Shown: positions 49,936-58,027 of the stretch, piece by piece
Layout: each line of letters opens with the position of its first letter
Position numbering within the stretch: the first letter of the stretch is position 1
Assembly: GCF_024213375.1 (NCBI RefSeq)
Contig: NZ_JANAVJ010000004.1
Span: 1 to 64,000, forward strand
DNA length: 64,000 nucleotides
Source: Paenibacillus sp. MZ04-78.2
GTDB lineage: Bacteria > Bacillota > Bacilli > Paenibacillales > NBRC-103111
Direction of reading: 5' to 3'
Made by a program: the position numbers and the translations under genes
Notes under the pieces: generated by a model
The model's input: only the letters and a program-made list of their open reading frames with translations
Database searches by the model: none
What the model was told of the DNA's origin: nothing

Positions 49936-50838
49936 TTATTCGGATGCCGGCTGCGATGCCGCTTCTTTTTTCAAATAAGTCCAGCTGCCTTCCTGATAAA
50001 CCAGACCTTCCTTCATCAGCTTGCCGATGGCGCGCTTGAAGGCGGATTTGCTCATGCCGAACCGCTGGCTAATCAAATCGGCCGGGGTTTCGTCCGAATA
50101 CGGCATCGCCTGATTCGGGCGCTCTTTCAGGAAGGCCAGCAGCTTCTCCGAATCGGTGTCGCGTCCGACTTCCTTACGCTCGCGCATCGAGCAGTTGACG
50201 TTGCCGTCCTCGCGTACGAACGTGACGCGCACCTTCACCTGTTCGCCGAGACGAAGCAACTGGGTTCTTTCGGACGCATGAATAAAGCCGATGACGCCGA
50301 ACCCGATCACACCGCCGTCGCAAACGATGAACGAGCCCATTTGCAGCGGCTTGTAGACGCGGGCGTCGACCCAGGTGTTGCGCCAGCTTGCTGGAGCATC
50401 GAAGCACAGCTGCTTAAGCCGGTCTTCTCCGGCCACTTTGGCGACGAGCCGTCCTTGCCGGTCGTGAGCGAGTACGACGAATACGCGGTCTCCGACTTCA
50501 GGACGCAGCTCCTTGAGCTCAGGCAGCTCTTTAAAAGGAAGCAGCAAATGACGTCCGAGCCCCATTTCGAGAAAGCATCCGAAGCGCGGATGGATGTCGA
50601 CCACTTCGAGAAGCGCGACTTCTCCGAGCGTTACGAGCGGCTTTCGCATCGTCGCCGCCAGTCGATCCTCGGTGTCGTGAAACAAGAATACCTCGACCTG
50701 CTCCCCCGGCTTCACTTCTCCAATGGCTTCGCTGTAATGGAGCAGCACGTCCTGCGTGCCGTCCGTCAAAAAATAGCCATGCGGCGAGATTTCTCTCGCC
50801 ACGTCCAAACGTCGGATCGTTCCGGCTTCCAGCCTCAT
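49936..50838 (-). CDS. cvfB: S1-domain RNA-binding protein, CvfB/YitL-like
   Basis: Predicted RNA-binding regulator; CvfB affects virulence-gene expression in Staphylococcus. It has tandem S1-type OB domains (FLTDGTQDVLLHYSEAIGEV; LEVVDIHPRFGCFLEMGLGR; SFIVCDGGVIGFGVIGFIHA) and a C-terminal winged helix (ISQRFGMSKSAFKRAIGKLM). The ATG at 50838 overlaps the rsfS stop as ATGA and gives 300 residues, the family size; any longer frame would run back into rsfS. It is translationally coupled to rsfS. Confidence 0.88.
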   Translation of the reverse strand: MRLEAGTIRRLDVAREISPHGYFLTDGTQDVLLHYSEAIGEVKPGEQVEVFLFHDTEDRLAATMRKPLVTLGEVALLEVVDIHPRFGCFLEMGLGRHLLLPFKELPELKELRPEVGDRVFVVLAHDRQGRLVAKVAGEDRLKQLCFDAPASWRNTWVDARVYKPLQMGSFIVCDGGVIGFGVIGFIHASERTQLLRLGEQVKVRVTFVREDGNVNCSMRERKEVGRDTDSEKLLAFLKERPNQAMPYSDETPADLISQRFGMSKSAFKRAIGKLMKEGLVYQEGSWTYLKKEAASQPASE

Positions 50839-51182
50839 ACCCGTTCGACCACTTTCGCGTCGGACCACAGCCGCTCGATGTTGTAATATTCGCGGTCGTC
50901 GCGGTGGAACACGTGAACGACGACGTCGCCCAAGTCGACAAGCACCCAACGGGCCGTTTCCATGCCTTCGAGGCCGCGAGTTCGTGCGCCGCGCTCTTCC
51001 GAACGTTTCTTAATCTCGGTCGCGATTGCTTGCACCTGCGTTTCGGAATTGCCGTGGCAAATGACGAAGTAATCCGCAATCAAAGAAATACCGCGCAGGT
51101 TCAATGCCGTTACGTCCATCGCTTTCTTATCTTCGGCCGCATCGACCACGAGCTGCATAAGCTCATCCGGTTGAATCGTCAT
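50835..51182 (-). CDS. rsfS: Ribosome silencing factor RsfS
   Basis: Binds L14 on the 50S subunit and blocks subunit joining under starvation. The 115-residue alpha/beta protein has the family hallmarks KAMDVTALNLRGISLIADYF, VICHGNSETQVQAIATEIKK and RWVLVDLGDVVVHVFHRDDR, ending YYNIERLWSDA. GGAGG is seven bases before the ATG. The gene order yqeK-rsfS matches Bacillus (yqeK-yqeL). Confidence 0.95.
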   Translation of the reverse strand: MTIQPDELMQLVVDAAEDKKAMDVTALNLRGISLIADYFVICHGNSETQVQAIATEIKKRSEERGARTRGLEGMETARWVLVDLGDVVVHVFHRDDREYYNIERLWSDAKVVERV

Positions 51183-51204
51183 ATCGTTTCCTCCTGTAAG
51201 TAAA

Positions 51205-51786
51205 TCATACCGTTTCTCCCCGCTCCTCCAACTCCCGGATCAGTCCGTTGCGAGCTTCGAAGGTCAGCGGGTAAATCCTCTTGCCTTTCTCCAATAAAAA
51301 ACGGATCGTTCCGTCAAATCCGGCTATAAGTGCCTTCTCTAAACTATGTTCGGCGTTTTGGCGAATATTATGCACGCCCGGAAAATCCCGGCCCGGCTCC
51401 ATGTAATCCGCCAGACAAACGACCTTGTCCAGCAGCGTCATCCGCCCGCGTCCCGAGGTGTGAAAACGGATCGCATCCAATACTTCCTCGTCGCTTACGC
51501 CGTACTGCTCCCGAGCAATCCACGCGCCCGCGTGGGCATGCCACAGCTCTTTGTCGTAATCGAGCAAATCCTGAGGCAGTTCGTTCTCCCGGATGATGCG
51601 CGCTTGCTCGTCCACGCGCCAATATTTGCAGACGTCGTGAAGGATAGCGGCCAGTTCGGCCTTTTCCGGGTCCGCCCCATAGCGCTCCGCCAGTTGCACC
51701 GCCGTTTCCATCACGCCAAGCGTATGGTTCCAGCGCTTCTCCGGCATCTGGGTGCGAACCGATTCGATCATTTCCTCACGCTTCAT
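51205..51786 (-). CDS. yqeK: Symmetrical Ap4A hydrolase, HD-domain (YqeK)
   Basis: HD-fold metal-dependent hydrolase of diadenosine tetraphosphate. Metal ligands lie in RWNHTLGVMETAVQLAERYG (first His), LAAILHDVCKYW (HD), LWHAHAGAWIAREQYG and AIRFHTSGRGRMT. The family was shown to make two ADP from Ap4A. The length of 193 residues is normal. Its start overlaps the nadD end by 11 bases, indicating coupled translation. Confidence 0.93.
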   Translation of the reverse strand: MKREEMIESVRTQMPEKRWNHTLGVMETAVQLAERYGADPEKAELAAILHDVCKYWRVDEQARIIRENELPQDLLDYDKELWHAHAGAWIAREQYGVSDEEVLDAIRFHTSGRGRMTLLDKVVCLADYMEPGRDFPGVHNIRQNAEHSLEKALIAGFDGTIRFLLEKGKRIYPLTFEARNGLIRELEERGETV

Positions 51787-52363
51787 ACAAACGGTTCACC
51801 TCGATATAATGATTTACCCGGTCCGGGACCATGTAACGCACCGATCGCCCCGAAGCCCGCCGCTGCCGGATTAACGTGGACGACAGCTCGATTTGCGGCA
51901 TCGGCACAAGCTTTACCGATTGCCGGATGGCATCGGGAAGCCCCTCGTAGCCCGTTTCGTAGCCCGGCCGCTGCAATCCGGCGAACGAAACCAGCCGGGC
52001 CAGCTCGTCGATCTTGTACCACTTCGGCAAATATCGGACCATATCGGCTCCGATAATATAAGTAAACCGATAGCCGGGATGCTGCGCCCGAAGCATCGTT
52101 ACCGTCTCGATGCTGTACGATACGCCGCCTTTGCGCAGCTCCATATCCGAAGCCCGGAAGTTCGGGTGCCCCTCGACGGCAAGCTTGACCATCTCCAGCC
52201 GCTGCCGCGGGGAAGCTCCGGGCGCTTGTTCTTTATGCGGAGGAACGTTTGTCGGCATAAACCATACTTCGTCGAGTTCGAGCCTCTCGCAAACGCTTTG
52301 GGCGGCAATCAAATGCCCGATATGAACGGGATCGAAGGTGCCGCCCATCAGACCGACCTTCAT
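51776..52363 (-). CDS. nadD: Nicotinate-nucleotide adenylyltransferase
   Basis: Adenylates nicotinate mononucleotide in NAD synthesis. The nucleotidyltransferase signature is GGTFDPVHIGHLIAAQ at the N-terminus; FMPTNVPPHKEQ, ADMVRYLPKW and ELSSTLIRQRRASGRSVRYM complete the active site. Length 195. GAGGGGG precedes the ATG. It lies between yhbY and yqeK, as in Bacillus (yqeJ). Confidence 0.96.
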   Translation of the reverse strand: MKVGLMGGTFDPVHIGHLIAAQSVCERLELDEVWFMPTNVPPHKEQAPGASPRQRLEMVKLAVEGHPNFRASDMELRKGGVSYSIETVTMLRAQHPGYRFTYIIGADMVRYLPKWYKIDELARLVSFAGLQRPGYETGYEGLPDAIRQSVKLVPMPQIELSSTLIRQRRASGRSVRYMVPDRVNHYIEVNRLYEA

Positions 52364-52412
52364 CCGGCATCCCCCTCTTTTTAGCTGAAATGCCGCTTCC
52401 GACGCCGTAGGC

Positions 52413-52706
52413 TTAGACCGGAAGCTCGATCGTTTTATGCTCGCGGGATTCCTTGTAGAGCACGACGATTTTGCCGATCACTTGAACCAGCTCTGCGCCG
52501 GAACCTTTCGACAGCTGCTCGGCTACTTCGCTCCGGTCCTCCATACAGTTGTTAAGCACCGTTACTTTGATCAGCTCGCGGACTTCCAACGCCTCGCTGA
52601 TATGCCGGATCAGATGATCGTTTACGCCGCCTTTGCCGACCTGAAAGATCGGGTTCAGATGATGCGCCAATGAGCGCAAATACCGTTTTTGTTTGCCTGT
52701 TAACAT
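52413..52706 (-). CDS. yhbY: YhbY/CRM-domain RNA-binding protein (YqeI)
   Basis: A 97-residue CRM-domain protein that associates with pre-50S ribosomes. MLTGKQKRYLRSLAHHLNPI and the GxxG loop in FQVGKGGVNDHLIRH are diagnostic, followed by ELIKVTVLNNC and GKIVVLYKESREHKTIELP. GGAGGG lies before the ATG. The 442-base spacer between it and aroE is not seen in the compact Bacillus operon. Confidence 0.95.
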   Translation of the reverse strand: MLTGKQKRYLRSLAHHLNPIFQVGKGGVNDHLIRHISEALEVRELIKVTVLNNCMEDRSEVAEQLSKGSGAELVQVIGKIVVLYKESREHKTIELPV

Positions 52707-52742
52707 GGTGGTTGTCCCTCCTAAAGTAGCACCCTCCTAAAT

Positions 52743-52865
52743 CCTCCCTTGTAGGGAGGACCCCAAAGGGCTGCGCCCTCTGGACACCCGAAAGGAGCGT
52801 GCCTGCTGCGGGGCCGGCGTTGAAGATGCGTCGGCGCAGGAACGCTTTCGTCCCTTCGGGACACG
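52743..52865. repeat. Hairpin-rich intergenic block between yhbY and aroE
   Basis: Several short palindromes are packed here: CCTCCC-TTGTA-GGGAGG (52743-52759), an imperfect CCAAAGGGC/GCCCTCTGG, and GTCCC-TTC-GGGAC. There is no T run and no plausible gene. It resembles a dispersed intergenic repeat more than a single terminator, but its copy number cannot be checked in one window. Confidence 0.5.
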
Positions 52866-52955
52866 CTCGCATGCGGCGTTCTCTCCATACGTTATGCCCA
52901 GGGTGCGCTGCGTTGCGTCGTGCGGTTTTTCATTTATTGCGGGGAAGGAGCCGCC

Positions 52956-52972
52956 TCATGACGCTGTCATGA
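52956..52972. repeat. Palindrome copy 1, TCATGAC-N3-GTCATGA
   Basis: Perfect 7-bp arms around GCT, within a longer shared sequence CTCATGACnnTGTCATGAAGC. A second copy starts 58 bases later. Confidence 0.75.
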
Positions 52973-53013
52973 AGCTCTCTGTCGGCGCAAGGCGCAAACC
53001 GGGCGTCAGGGGC

Positions 53014-53030
53014 TCATGACCTTGTCATGA
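53014..53030. repeat. Palindrome copy 2, TCATGAC-N3-GTCATGA
   Basis: Perfect 7-bp arms around CTT, with the same flanks as copy 1, in the aroE-yhbY spacer. The pair could be a double operator or two copies of a short mobile palindrome. Confidence 0.75.
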
Positions 53031-53148
53031 AGCGCCCTGGAATGCAACATCTCGAACCCCAAAACCCACAAAGTAAACCCTTGCCAAATCCGTGCCTAAC
53101 CCAAACATGGGCGTTCTTCCAATTGTTTCAAAAGTTCATTAATTCATT

Positions 53149-54018
53149 CTAATGCTCCGGCTCCGAAAAAGATTGTTCCACCACTTCGCGCATGGCGGCG
53201 ATCGGAGCTGGCTGGCCGGTCCAATATTCGAACGCGTAAGCGCCTTGGTAAATGAACATGCCGAGGCCGCTGTGAATGATAGCGCCGCGCTGGTCGCGGG
53301 CTTCGCGCAGGAAACGGGTGATCAGCGGGTTATACACCAGATCGCTGACGACCGTCTCAGGGCGAATTAGCGAAATGTCCATCGGCACTTCGTCCACGTT
53401 CGGATGCATGCCCAGCAGCGTATTATTGACGATCAAAGCGGCCTCTCCGGCCAGCTTCGGAATCTCGTCGAGGCCGTGGCCGGAGACGCTGCCGAATTCA
53501 CTCATCGACGAAGCGAGGTCCAGCGCCTTCTCCTTCGTGCGGTTCGCGATGTAGATATGCTCCGCGCCTTCGCGGGCCAGTGCGTAACCGACGCCGCGCG
53601 CCGCTCCCCCTGCGCCGATCATCAGCACCTTGCGCCCCTTCAGCGAGATGCCCGTCTCTTCGCGGAGCGAACGCATATACCCGATGCCGTCGGTATTGTA
53701 GCCGATCAGGCGGCCGCCTTCGTTGACGATGGTGTTCACCGCTCCGATGGCGCGGGCTCCTTCGTCGATCTCGTCCAAATAGGACATGACTTCGACCTTG
53801 TGCGGAATGGTTACGTTGACTCCGCGGAATTGCAGCGCCCGGATGCCGGCCACCGCGTCCTTCAACGTGCCGGGCAAGATGTGAAACGCTCCGTATGCCG
53901 CGTTGATTCCCGCCGCTTCGAATGCCCGGTTCAGCATGATCGGCGATTTGGAATGCCGGATCGGATCGCCGAACACTCCGTACAAAATGGTGTGGCTATC
54001 CAGTTTATGCTTGCTCAT
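53149..54018 (-). CDS. aroE: Shikimate dehydrogenase (NADP+)
   Basis: Reduces 3-dehydroshikimate to shikimate in aromatic amino acid synthesis. The substrate domain contains FGDPIRHSKSPIMLNRAFEA and NVTIPHKVEVMSYLDEID (catalytic Lys), and the NADP domain GAGGAARGVGYALAREGA. IHSGLGMFIYQGAYAFEYWT is the conserved C-terminal block. Length 289. GGGAGG stands upstream of the ATG. It follows yqeH by 25 bases. Confidence 0.96.
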   Translation of the reverse strand: MSKHKLDSHTILYGVFGDPIRHSKSPIMLNRAFEAAGINAAYGAFHILPGTLKDAVAGIRALQFRGVNVTIPHKVEVMSYLDEIDEGARAIGAVNTIVNEGGRLIGYNTDGIGYMRSLREETGISLKGRKVLMIGAGGAARGVGYALAREGAEHIYIANRTKEKALDLASSMSEFGSVSGHGLDEIPKLAGEAALIVNNTLLGMHPNVDEVPMDISLIRPETVVSDLVYNPLITRFLREARDQRGAIIHSGLGMFIYQGAYAFEYWTGQPAPIAAMREVVEQSFSEPEH

Positions 54019-54043
54019 TCTCGTCCGTTCCTCCCGCTCCCCG

Positions 54044-55171
54044 CTAAATGACCGATTCGCGAACCGCGACCTTCACGCCTTTGGGGACGTGGATAGCCAG
54101 TTCCGCCCCGGCGGCGCCGTTGACTTTGATCCAGCCGAGACCCGAGATCGAAACGTCCAGATTCGCATTCTTCGGAATGCGGATCGGATGCTTGGTCAGC
54201 TTGGGCAGATCCTCCAGCTCTTCCCGGGTTGGCGGCGTCAAAAGCACGCCCCGGTGCTCCTCATACAGCTCGTCCGCCCGCTCCAGCTTCGTCCGGTGGG
54301 CCTCAAGCGCGTTGGAGACGTAGAACGTGAACGACTGCCGTTCGCCCTGCACGAAATCGAAGCGCGCCAAGCTGCCGAAAAAGATCGTCTGCCGGTCGTT
54401 CAACTGGAACACCAGCGGCTTGATCGGCCTGTCCGGCATGACCTTCATCAAATCCTTCTTGCTGACGAGCTCCGTCAGACGATGCTTGTACACGATGCCC
54501 GGCGTATCGATGATCGAGGCGCCGTCGTCCAGCGGAATGCGCACGAGATCGAGCGTCGTGCCCGGATATTGCGAAACCGTCAGCTCGGCGTCCAAATCGC
54601 TGTAATCGCGAATAAGCCGGTTGATGAGCGTCGATTTGCCGACGTTTGTCGCCCCGACGACATAGATGTCGCGCCCTTTGCGGTGCAGCTCCAACGCTTC
54701 GATGACCCGCTCGAAGCCCATATTTTTTTTCGCCGAGCACAGAACGACTTCCACGACCCGGAGTCCCGCTTCCTTCGCCTGTCTCTGCACCCAGTTCACG
54801 ATCCGGTTGTAGTTCGTCACTTTGGGGAGCAGATCGATTTTGTTCACGACCAGAATGACCGGATTCGTGCCGACAAACCGCGCCAGACCGGAAATCATGC
54901 TGCCCTCGAAATCGAAAATATCGACAATGTTCACGACCAGCGAGTCCGTTCCCCCGACATGGGTGAGCAGCCGCAGGAAATCGTCCTGATTAAGCGTAAT
55001 GCCCGAAGCTTCATTGTAATTTTTGATGCGGAAACACCGCTGGCAAATGATCGGCGTGCGTGCAAGGGCTTGAGCCGGGACATAGCCGAGCTGATTCGGC
55101 TGCTCCGTTTGGAGCGCTACGCCGCAGCCCGCACAGTGGTTGTTTTCGGAATGTTGATTATGGGCCGTCAT
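54044..55171 (-). CDS. yqeH: Ribosome biogenesis GTPase YqeH
   Basis: Circularly permuted GTPase needed for 30S assembly. A four-Cys zinc finger (HCAGCGVALQ ... ICQRCF, after NNHC) opens the protein. The G motifs then appear in permuted order: VVNKIDLLP (G4), LCSAKKNMG (G5), VGATNVGKSTLIN (G1), PGTTLD (G2) and IIDTPGI (G3). A C-terminal TRAP-like domain follows. Length 375. AAGGTAGGG precedes the ATG. The gene order yqeG-yqeH-aroE is conserved in Bacillales. Confidence 0.96.
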   Translation of the reverse strand: MTAHNQHSENNHCAGCGVALQTEQPNQLGYVPAQALARTPIICQRCFRIKNYNEASGITLNQDDFLRLLTHVGGTDSLVVNIVDIFDFEGSMISGLARFVGTNPVILVVNKIDLLPKVTNYNRIVNWVQRQAKEAGLRVVEVVLCSAKKNMGFERVIEALELHRKGRDIYVVGATNVGKSTLINRLIRDYSDLDAELTVSQYPGTTLDLVRIPLDDGASIIDTPGIVYKHRLTELVSKKDLMKVMPDRPIKPLVFQLNDRQTIFFGSLARFDFVQGERQSFTFYVSNALEAHRTKLERADELYEEHRGVLLTPPTREELEDLPKLTKHPIRIPKNANLDVSISGLGWIKVNGAAGAELAIHVPKGVKVAVRESVI

Positions 55172-55178
55172 ACGTTCC

Positions 55179-55673
55179 CTACCTTTTCATTATAGTTAAT
55201 GCGGCCTTTTCGATCCTTCGGTTTACCTTCGTAAAAAAGCCCTCGTCCGCAAGAGAGATCGGCTGGACGAGGATGGTATAAAGCCCCATCCGGTTGCCTC
55301 CCAGCACGTCGGTCAGCATCTGATCCCCGATGACCACCGTCTGCTCCGCCCGCAGATTCATGATGCCCATGGCTCGCCGGAACGCGGCGCTTGTCGGCTT
55401 ACGGGCGCGATAAATGAAAGGCAGGGACAACGGCTCGGCGAACTTGGTTACCCGGTTGCGCTGGTTGTTCGACACAATGACGACCTGAAAGCCGAGTTGC
55501 CCCACGACTTTCAGCCAATCCAGCAACTCCGGCGTGGCAAGAGGCGCTTTGGCTCCTACCAGCGTATTGTCCAAGTCCGTTATGATGCCGCGATATCCCT
55601 GCTCCCATAACGCTTGAAGATCTATGTCAAATATCGTGTTGACTTGTTGACGCGGAATCAGCTTTTTCAGCAA
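55179..55673 (-). CDS. yqeG: HAD-superfamily phosphatase YqeG
   Basis: HAD family IIIA phosphatase. Motif I is GIITDLDNTLVGAKAP, motif II VVIVSNN, and motif III/IV KPTSAAFRRAMG with VVIGDQMLTDVLGG. A TTG at 55673 (LLKKLIPRQQ) is proposed as start because GAGGTG lies six bases upstream and Bacillus YqeG begins MLKKF; the ATG 21 bases earlier has no ribosome binding site. This gives 164 residues. It is the first gene of the yqeG-yqeM operon. Confidence 0.9.
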   Translation of the reverse strand: MLKKLIPRQQVNTIFDIDLQALWEQGYRGIITDLDNTLVGAKAPLATPELLDWLKVVGQLGFQVVIVSNNQRNRVTKFAEPLSLPFIYRARKPTSAAFRRAMGIMNLRAEQTVVIGDQMLTDVLGGNRMGLYTILVQPISLADEGFFTKVNRRIEKAALTIMKR

Positions 55674-55711
55674 AGAATTCACCTCGAGAGACATTAGGCT
55701 GTATACGTCAA

Positions 55712-55741
55712 ACTATACCATAACTGTCCATTTTGTTGCAA
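55712..55741 (-). promoter_or_regulatory. SigA promoter of the yqeG operon
   Basis: TTGCAA, 18-base spacer, TATAGT on the minus strand, about 40 bases before the yqeG start. Confidence 0.65.
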
Positions 55742-55751
55742 AATGGCGAAC

Positions 55752-55786
55752 AAAAAAAAGCAAACCGCCCTCCGCAAAGGCGCGGT
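55752..55786 (-). terminator. Terminator of the MoxR-DUF58-transglutaminase operon
   Basis: ACCGC-CCT-CCGC pairs imperfectly with GCG...AGG...GCGGT, followed on the minus strand by a run of eight T. It lies about 20 bases after the transglutaminase-gene stop. Confidence 0.75.
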
Positions 55787-55804
55787 CCGCCGATCGTGTA
55801 GCAT

Positions 55805-58027
55805 TTACAGCTGCGAACGCAAGCGTTCGACGATTTGGTTCGTTTTCTTCCAGTCTTCCTCGGTGATCTCCGCTTTACCGTACTTCGCCTTCTCGAATAC
55901 GTGAAGCACGGCCTCCAGCTCTTCGCTCATTCCCCGGCTCTGAAGGGACCAGCGGCGCACCGCCTCGCGCAGCGTCTCGTGCTCCTCGCGCACATAGCCT
56001 TTGCGCCGGAAAATGCGCAGCAGGCGTTCGCATTCCACAATGACTTTCTGCTTCAGCAGCGAAGCCCGGCGGCGGCGCGCGCGTTCCTTCAACAGCTCGA
56101 CAACCTGCAGCTTCCATACAAGAAATGCGGCAACGGCGATCGCGGCGGCGGTAATGCTCCAAGCTGCCGCATGATGCGTTTCGACAGGCTCTGCCGGCTT
56201 CGTCTCCGGCTGTGGAGCAGGTTGAGGCTCCACCGGCGAAGCGGACGTTTCTTCCAGCAGCACGGCGCGCGGCATCGCGAAGCCTGCCGTCGGCTCGAAC
56301 GGAATCCATCCGTAGCCGTCGAAATAGATCTCAACCCACGAGTGGGCGTCAGAGTTGCGTACCGTGTAGACTCCGCCGCCGTCGGGGTCCATCAGCAGCT
56401 CGTTGGGGGCGAAGCCTTGCGGCTCCGTCTGCTGAAAATCGGGCGTGCCCGACGCATAGCCTTTGACCCAGCGCGCCGGCAGCCCGATGGAGCGGGACAG
56501 CACCACCATCGCGGTAGAGTAATAATCGCAATAGCCTTCTTTGATCTCAAACAGGAACCGGTCGACAAAATCCTCGCTTTGACCCTTGCTGATATCGGGT
56601 TTATTCGTATACGGAAAGCTCGTCCGCAAGTATTGCTCCAGCTTCTTCGCTTTGTCATACGGAGTGGCCACATCCTTCGTCAGATCCGCGGCCAGCTTGC
56701 GGACCCGCTCCGGCACGCTGCCCGGCAGCTGTACGAATTCCGCCATATCCGGCCCCAGAGGAGCAAGAAGCAGCTTCCGCAGCGCTTCTTCATTGACAAC
56801 CGGCATTTGCGAGACGATCGTGTACGTTTGCGGATACGGCTGGCGCTCGCTGTAGCGGATCTCGGATTGAGGAGCCGACCATTGCAGCGGCTCGAAGCCG
56901 TTTTTCGCGCCGTTCAGCCCCATTACTTTCTGGATGGAGAAGGCTCCGAACAGTACGGGATACGGCTGTTCCGACATCAGAGTGACGGTTTGCTTGACCT
57001 CCACCGTCTTCGCCTTGGAGCCGGCCAACCGGGGGTCCGCCGGAAGCGAAGCTTCAGGCCTGATCGCGTTCCACGGATCGCGCCGCTCGCTGTCGCTTTC
57101 CTCCCAGCCTTTGCCGGTATAGTGCGATCGCGTCTCGCCCCGCCAATAAGCGCGGTGATTCGTTTCCACCTTCATGACCGGCGTGTAGTCGAAACGGAAG
57201 CCGCCTCCCAGATTCGCATCGCTCCGGCTATAGCCGGACGAGGTATCCATCGCCTCGCTGGGGGGCACGGTGACGCCTTTGCCCGTGGTGAAGGCCATCG
57301 ACTCTCCCCGGGACGCGCGCCAAGCGGTATACGGGTCGGTCAGCATCGGTCCGACCTCGGGCATGAGCGATCCGGCGAGCACCGTCACCCCGATTAAAGA
57401 GGCGACCGTCATGGCGATGGAAGCCGGATATTCCGCCAAGTGCCGCCAAGCGGTCGGATCTTTGCGCCGCAGCTGCGCGAAATGATTGAGAATGAGCAGC
57501 AGCAGCCCGCAGCCGACGATCACGGCCACTTGCGGCCACAGATAGATGGACGAGAACGAATCGCGGATACAGAGCGCAAGCACGCTGACCACCAGCAGAA
57601 TATAGACCCGCCACTTGACTTCCACCCACCAAATAACCGTCACGTAAACGACCCAGGCGCCCATGCCGAACCACAAATACGGCGTAAGCTCGTACAGGTT
57701 CAAGAACAGCTTCGAGCTCACAAAGCCGGACGCCTTCATCGGCGCGATGACTTCAAATTGCTCTAGCACGAGCACGTTAATGACCACGACGGAGGCAAGC
57801 TGCAAAATACCGCGAACGATCCAATGCAGCCGCGTCAAATGCTCGAACGCAAAGATCGCCAGAAGCGTCAGCTTCACGATAACGACCGTCTCCGGAAGCC
57901 AGAAGCCGTCTTCTTTGGCGAACCAGTACACGAACTGGAGCAAAATCAAGCCGGACAACAGCACCGACAAGCGGTGCGGCCATTCGTCCCACAGCAGACG
58001 CCTAAGCCACATTCGCAGCCGCTTCAT
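55805..58027 (-). CDS. Transglutaminase-like membrane protein (TgpA/DUF3488-DUF4129)
   Basis: Membrane protein with about six N-terminal helices, a large extracytoplasmic transglutaminase domain, one further helix (AWSITAAAIAVAAFLVWKLQ) and a cytoplasmic DUF4129 tail. The catalytic triad is visible: Cys in EGYCDYYSTAMVVLSRSIGL, His in DAHSWVEIYFDGYGWIPFEP and the following Asp. The ATG at 58027 overlaps the DUF58 stop (ATGA), giving 740 residues. Members of this MoxR-DUF58-transglutaminase operon type are thought to modify or assemble envelope proteins; the substrate is unknown. Confidence 0.9.
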   Translation of the reverse strand: MKRLRMWLRRLLWDEWPHRLSVLLSGLILLQFVYWFAKEDGFWLPETVVIVKLTLLAIFAFEHLTRLHWIVRGILQLASVVVINVLVLEQFEVIAPMKASGFVSSKLFLNLYELTPYLWFGMGAWVVYVTVIWWVEVKWRVYILLVVSVLALCIRDSFSSIYLWPQVAVIVGCGLLLLILNHFAQLRRKDPTAWRHLAEYPASIAMTVASLIGVTVLAGSLMPEVGPMLTDPYTAWRASRGESMAFTTGKGVTVPPSEAMDTSSGYSRSDANLGGGFRFDYTPVMKVETNHRAYWRGETRSHYTGKGWEESDSERRDPWNAIRPEASLPADPRLAGSKAKTVEVKQTVTLMSEQPYPVLFGAFSIQKVMGLNGAKNGFEPLQWSAPQSEIRYSERQPYPQTYTIVSQMPVVNEEALRKLLLAPLGPDMAEFVQLPGSVPERVRKLAADLTKDVATPYDKAKKLEQYLRTSFPYTNKPDISKGQSEDFVDRFLFEIKEGYCDYYSTAMVVLSRSIGLPARWVKGYASGTPDFQQTEPQGFAPNELLMDPDGGGVYTVRNSDAHSWVEIYFDGYGWIPFEPTAGFAMPRAVLLEETSASPVEPQPAPQPETKPAEPVETHHAAAWSITAAAIAVAAFLVWKLQVVELLKERARRRRASLLKQKVIVECERLLRIFRRKGYVREEHETLREAVRRWSLQSRGMSEELEAVLHVFEKAKYGKAEITEEDWKKTNQIVERLRSQL

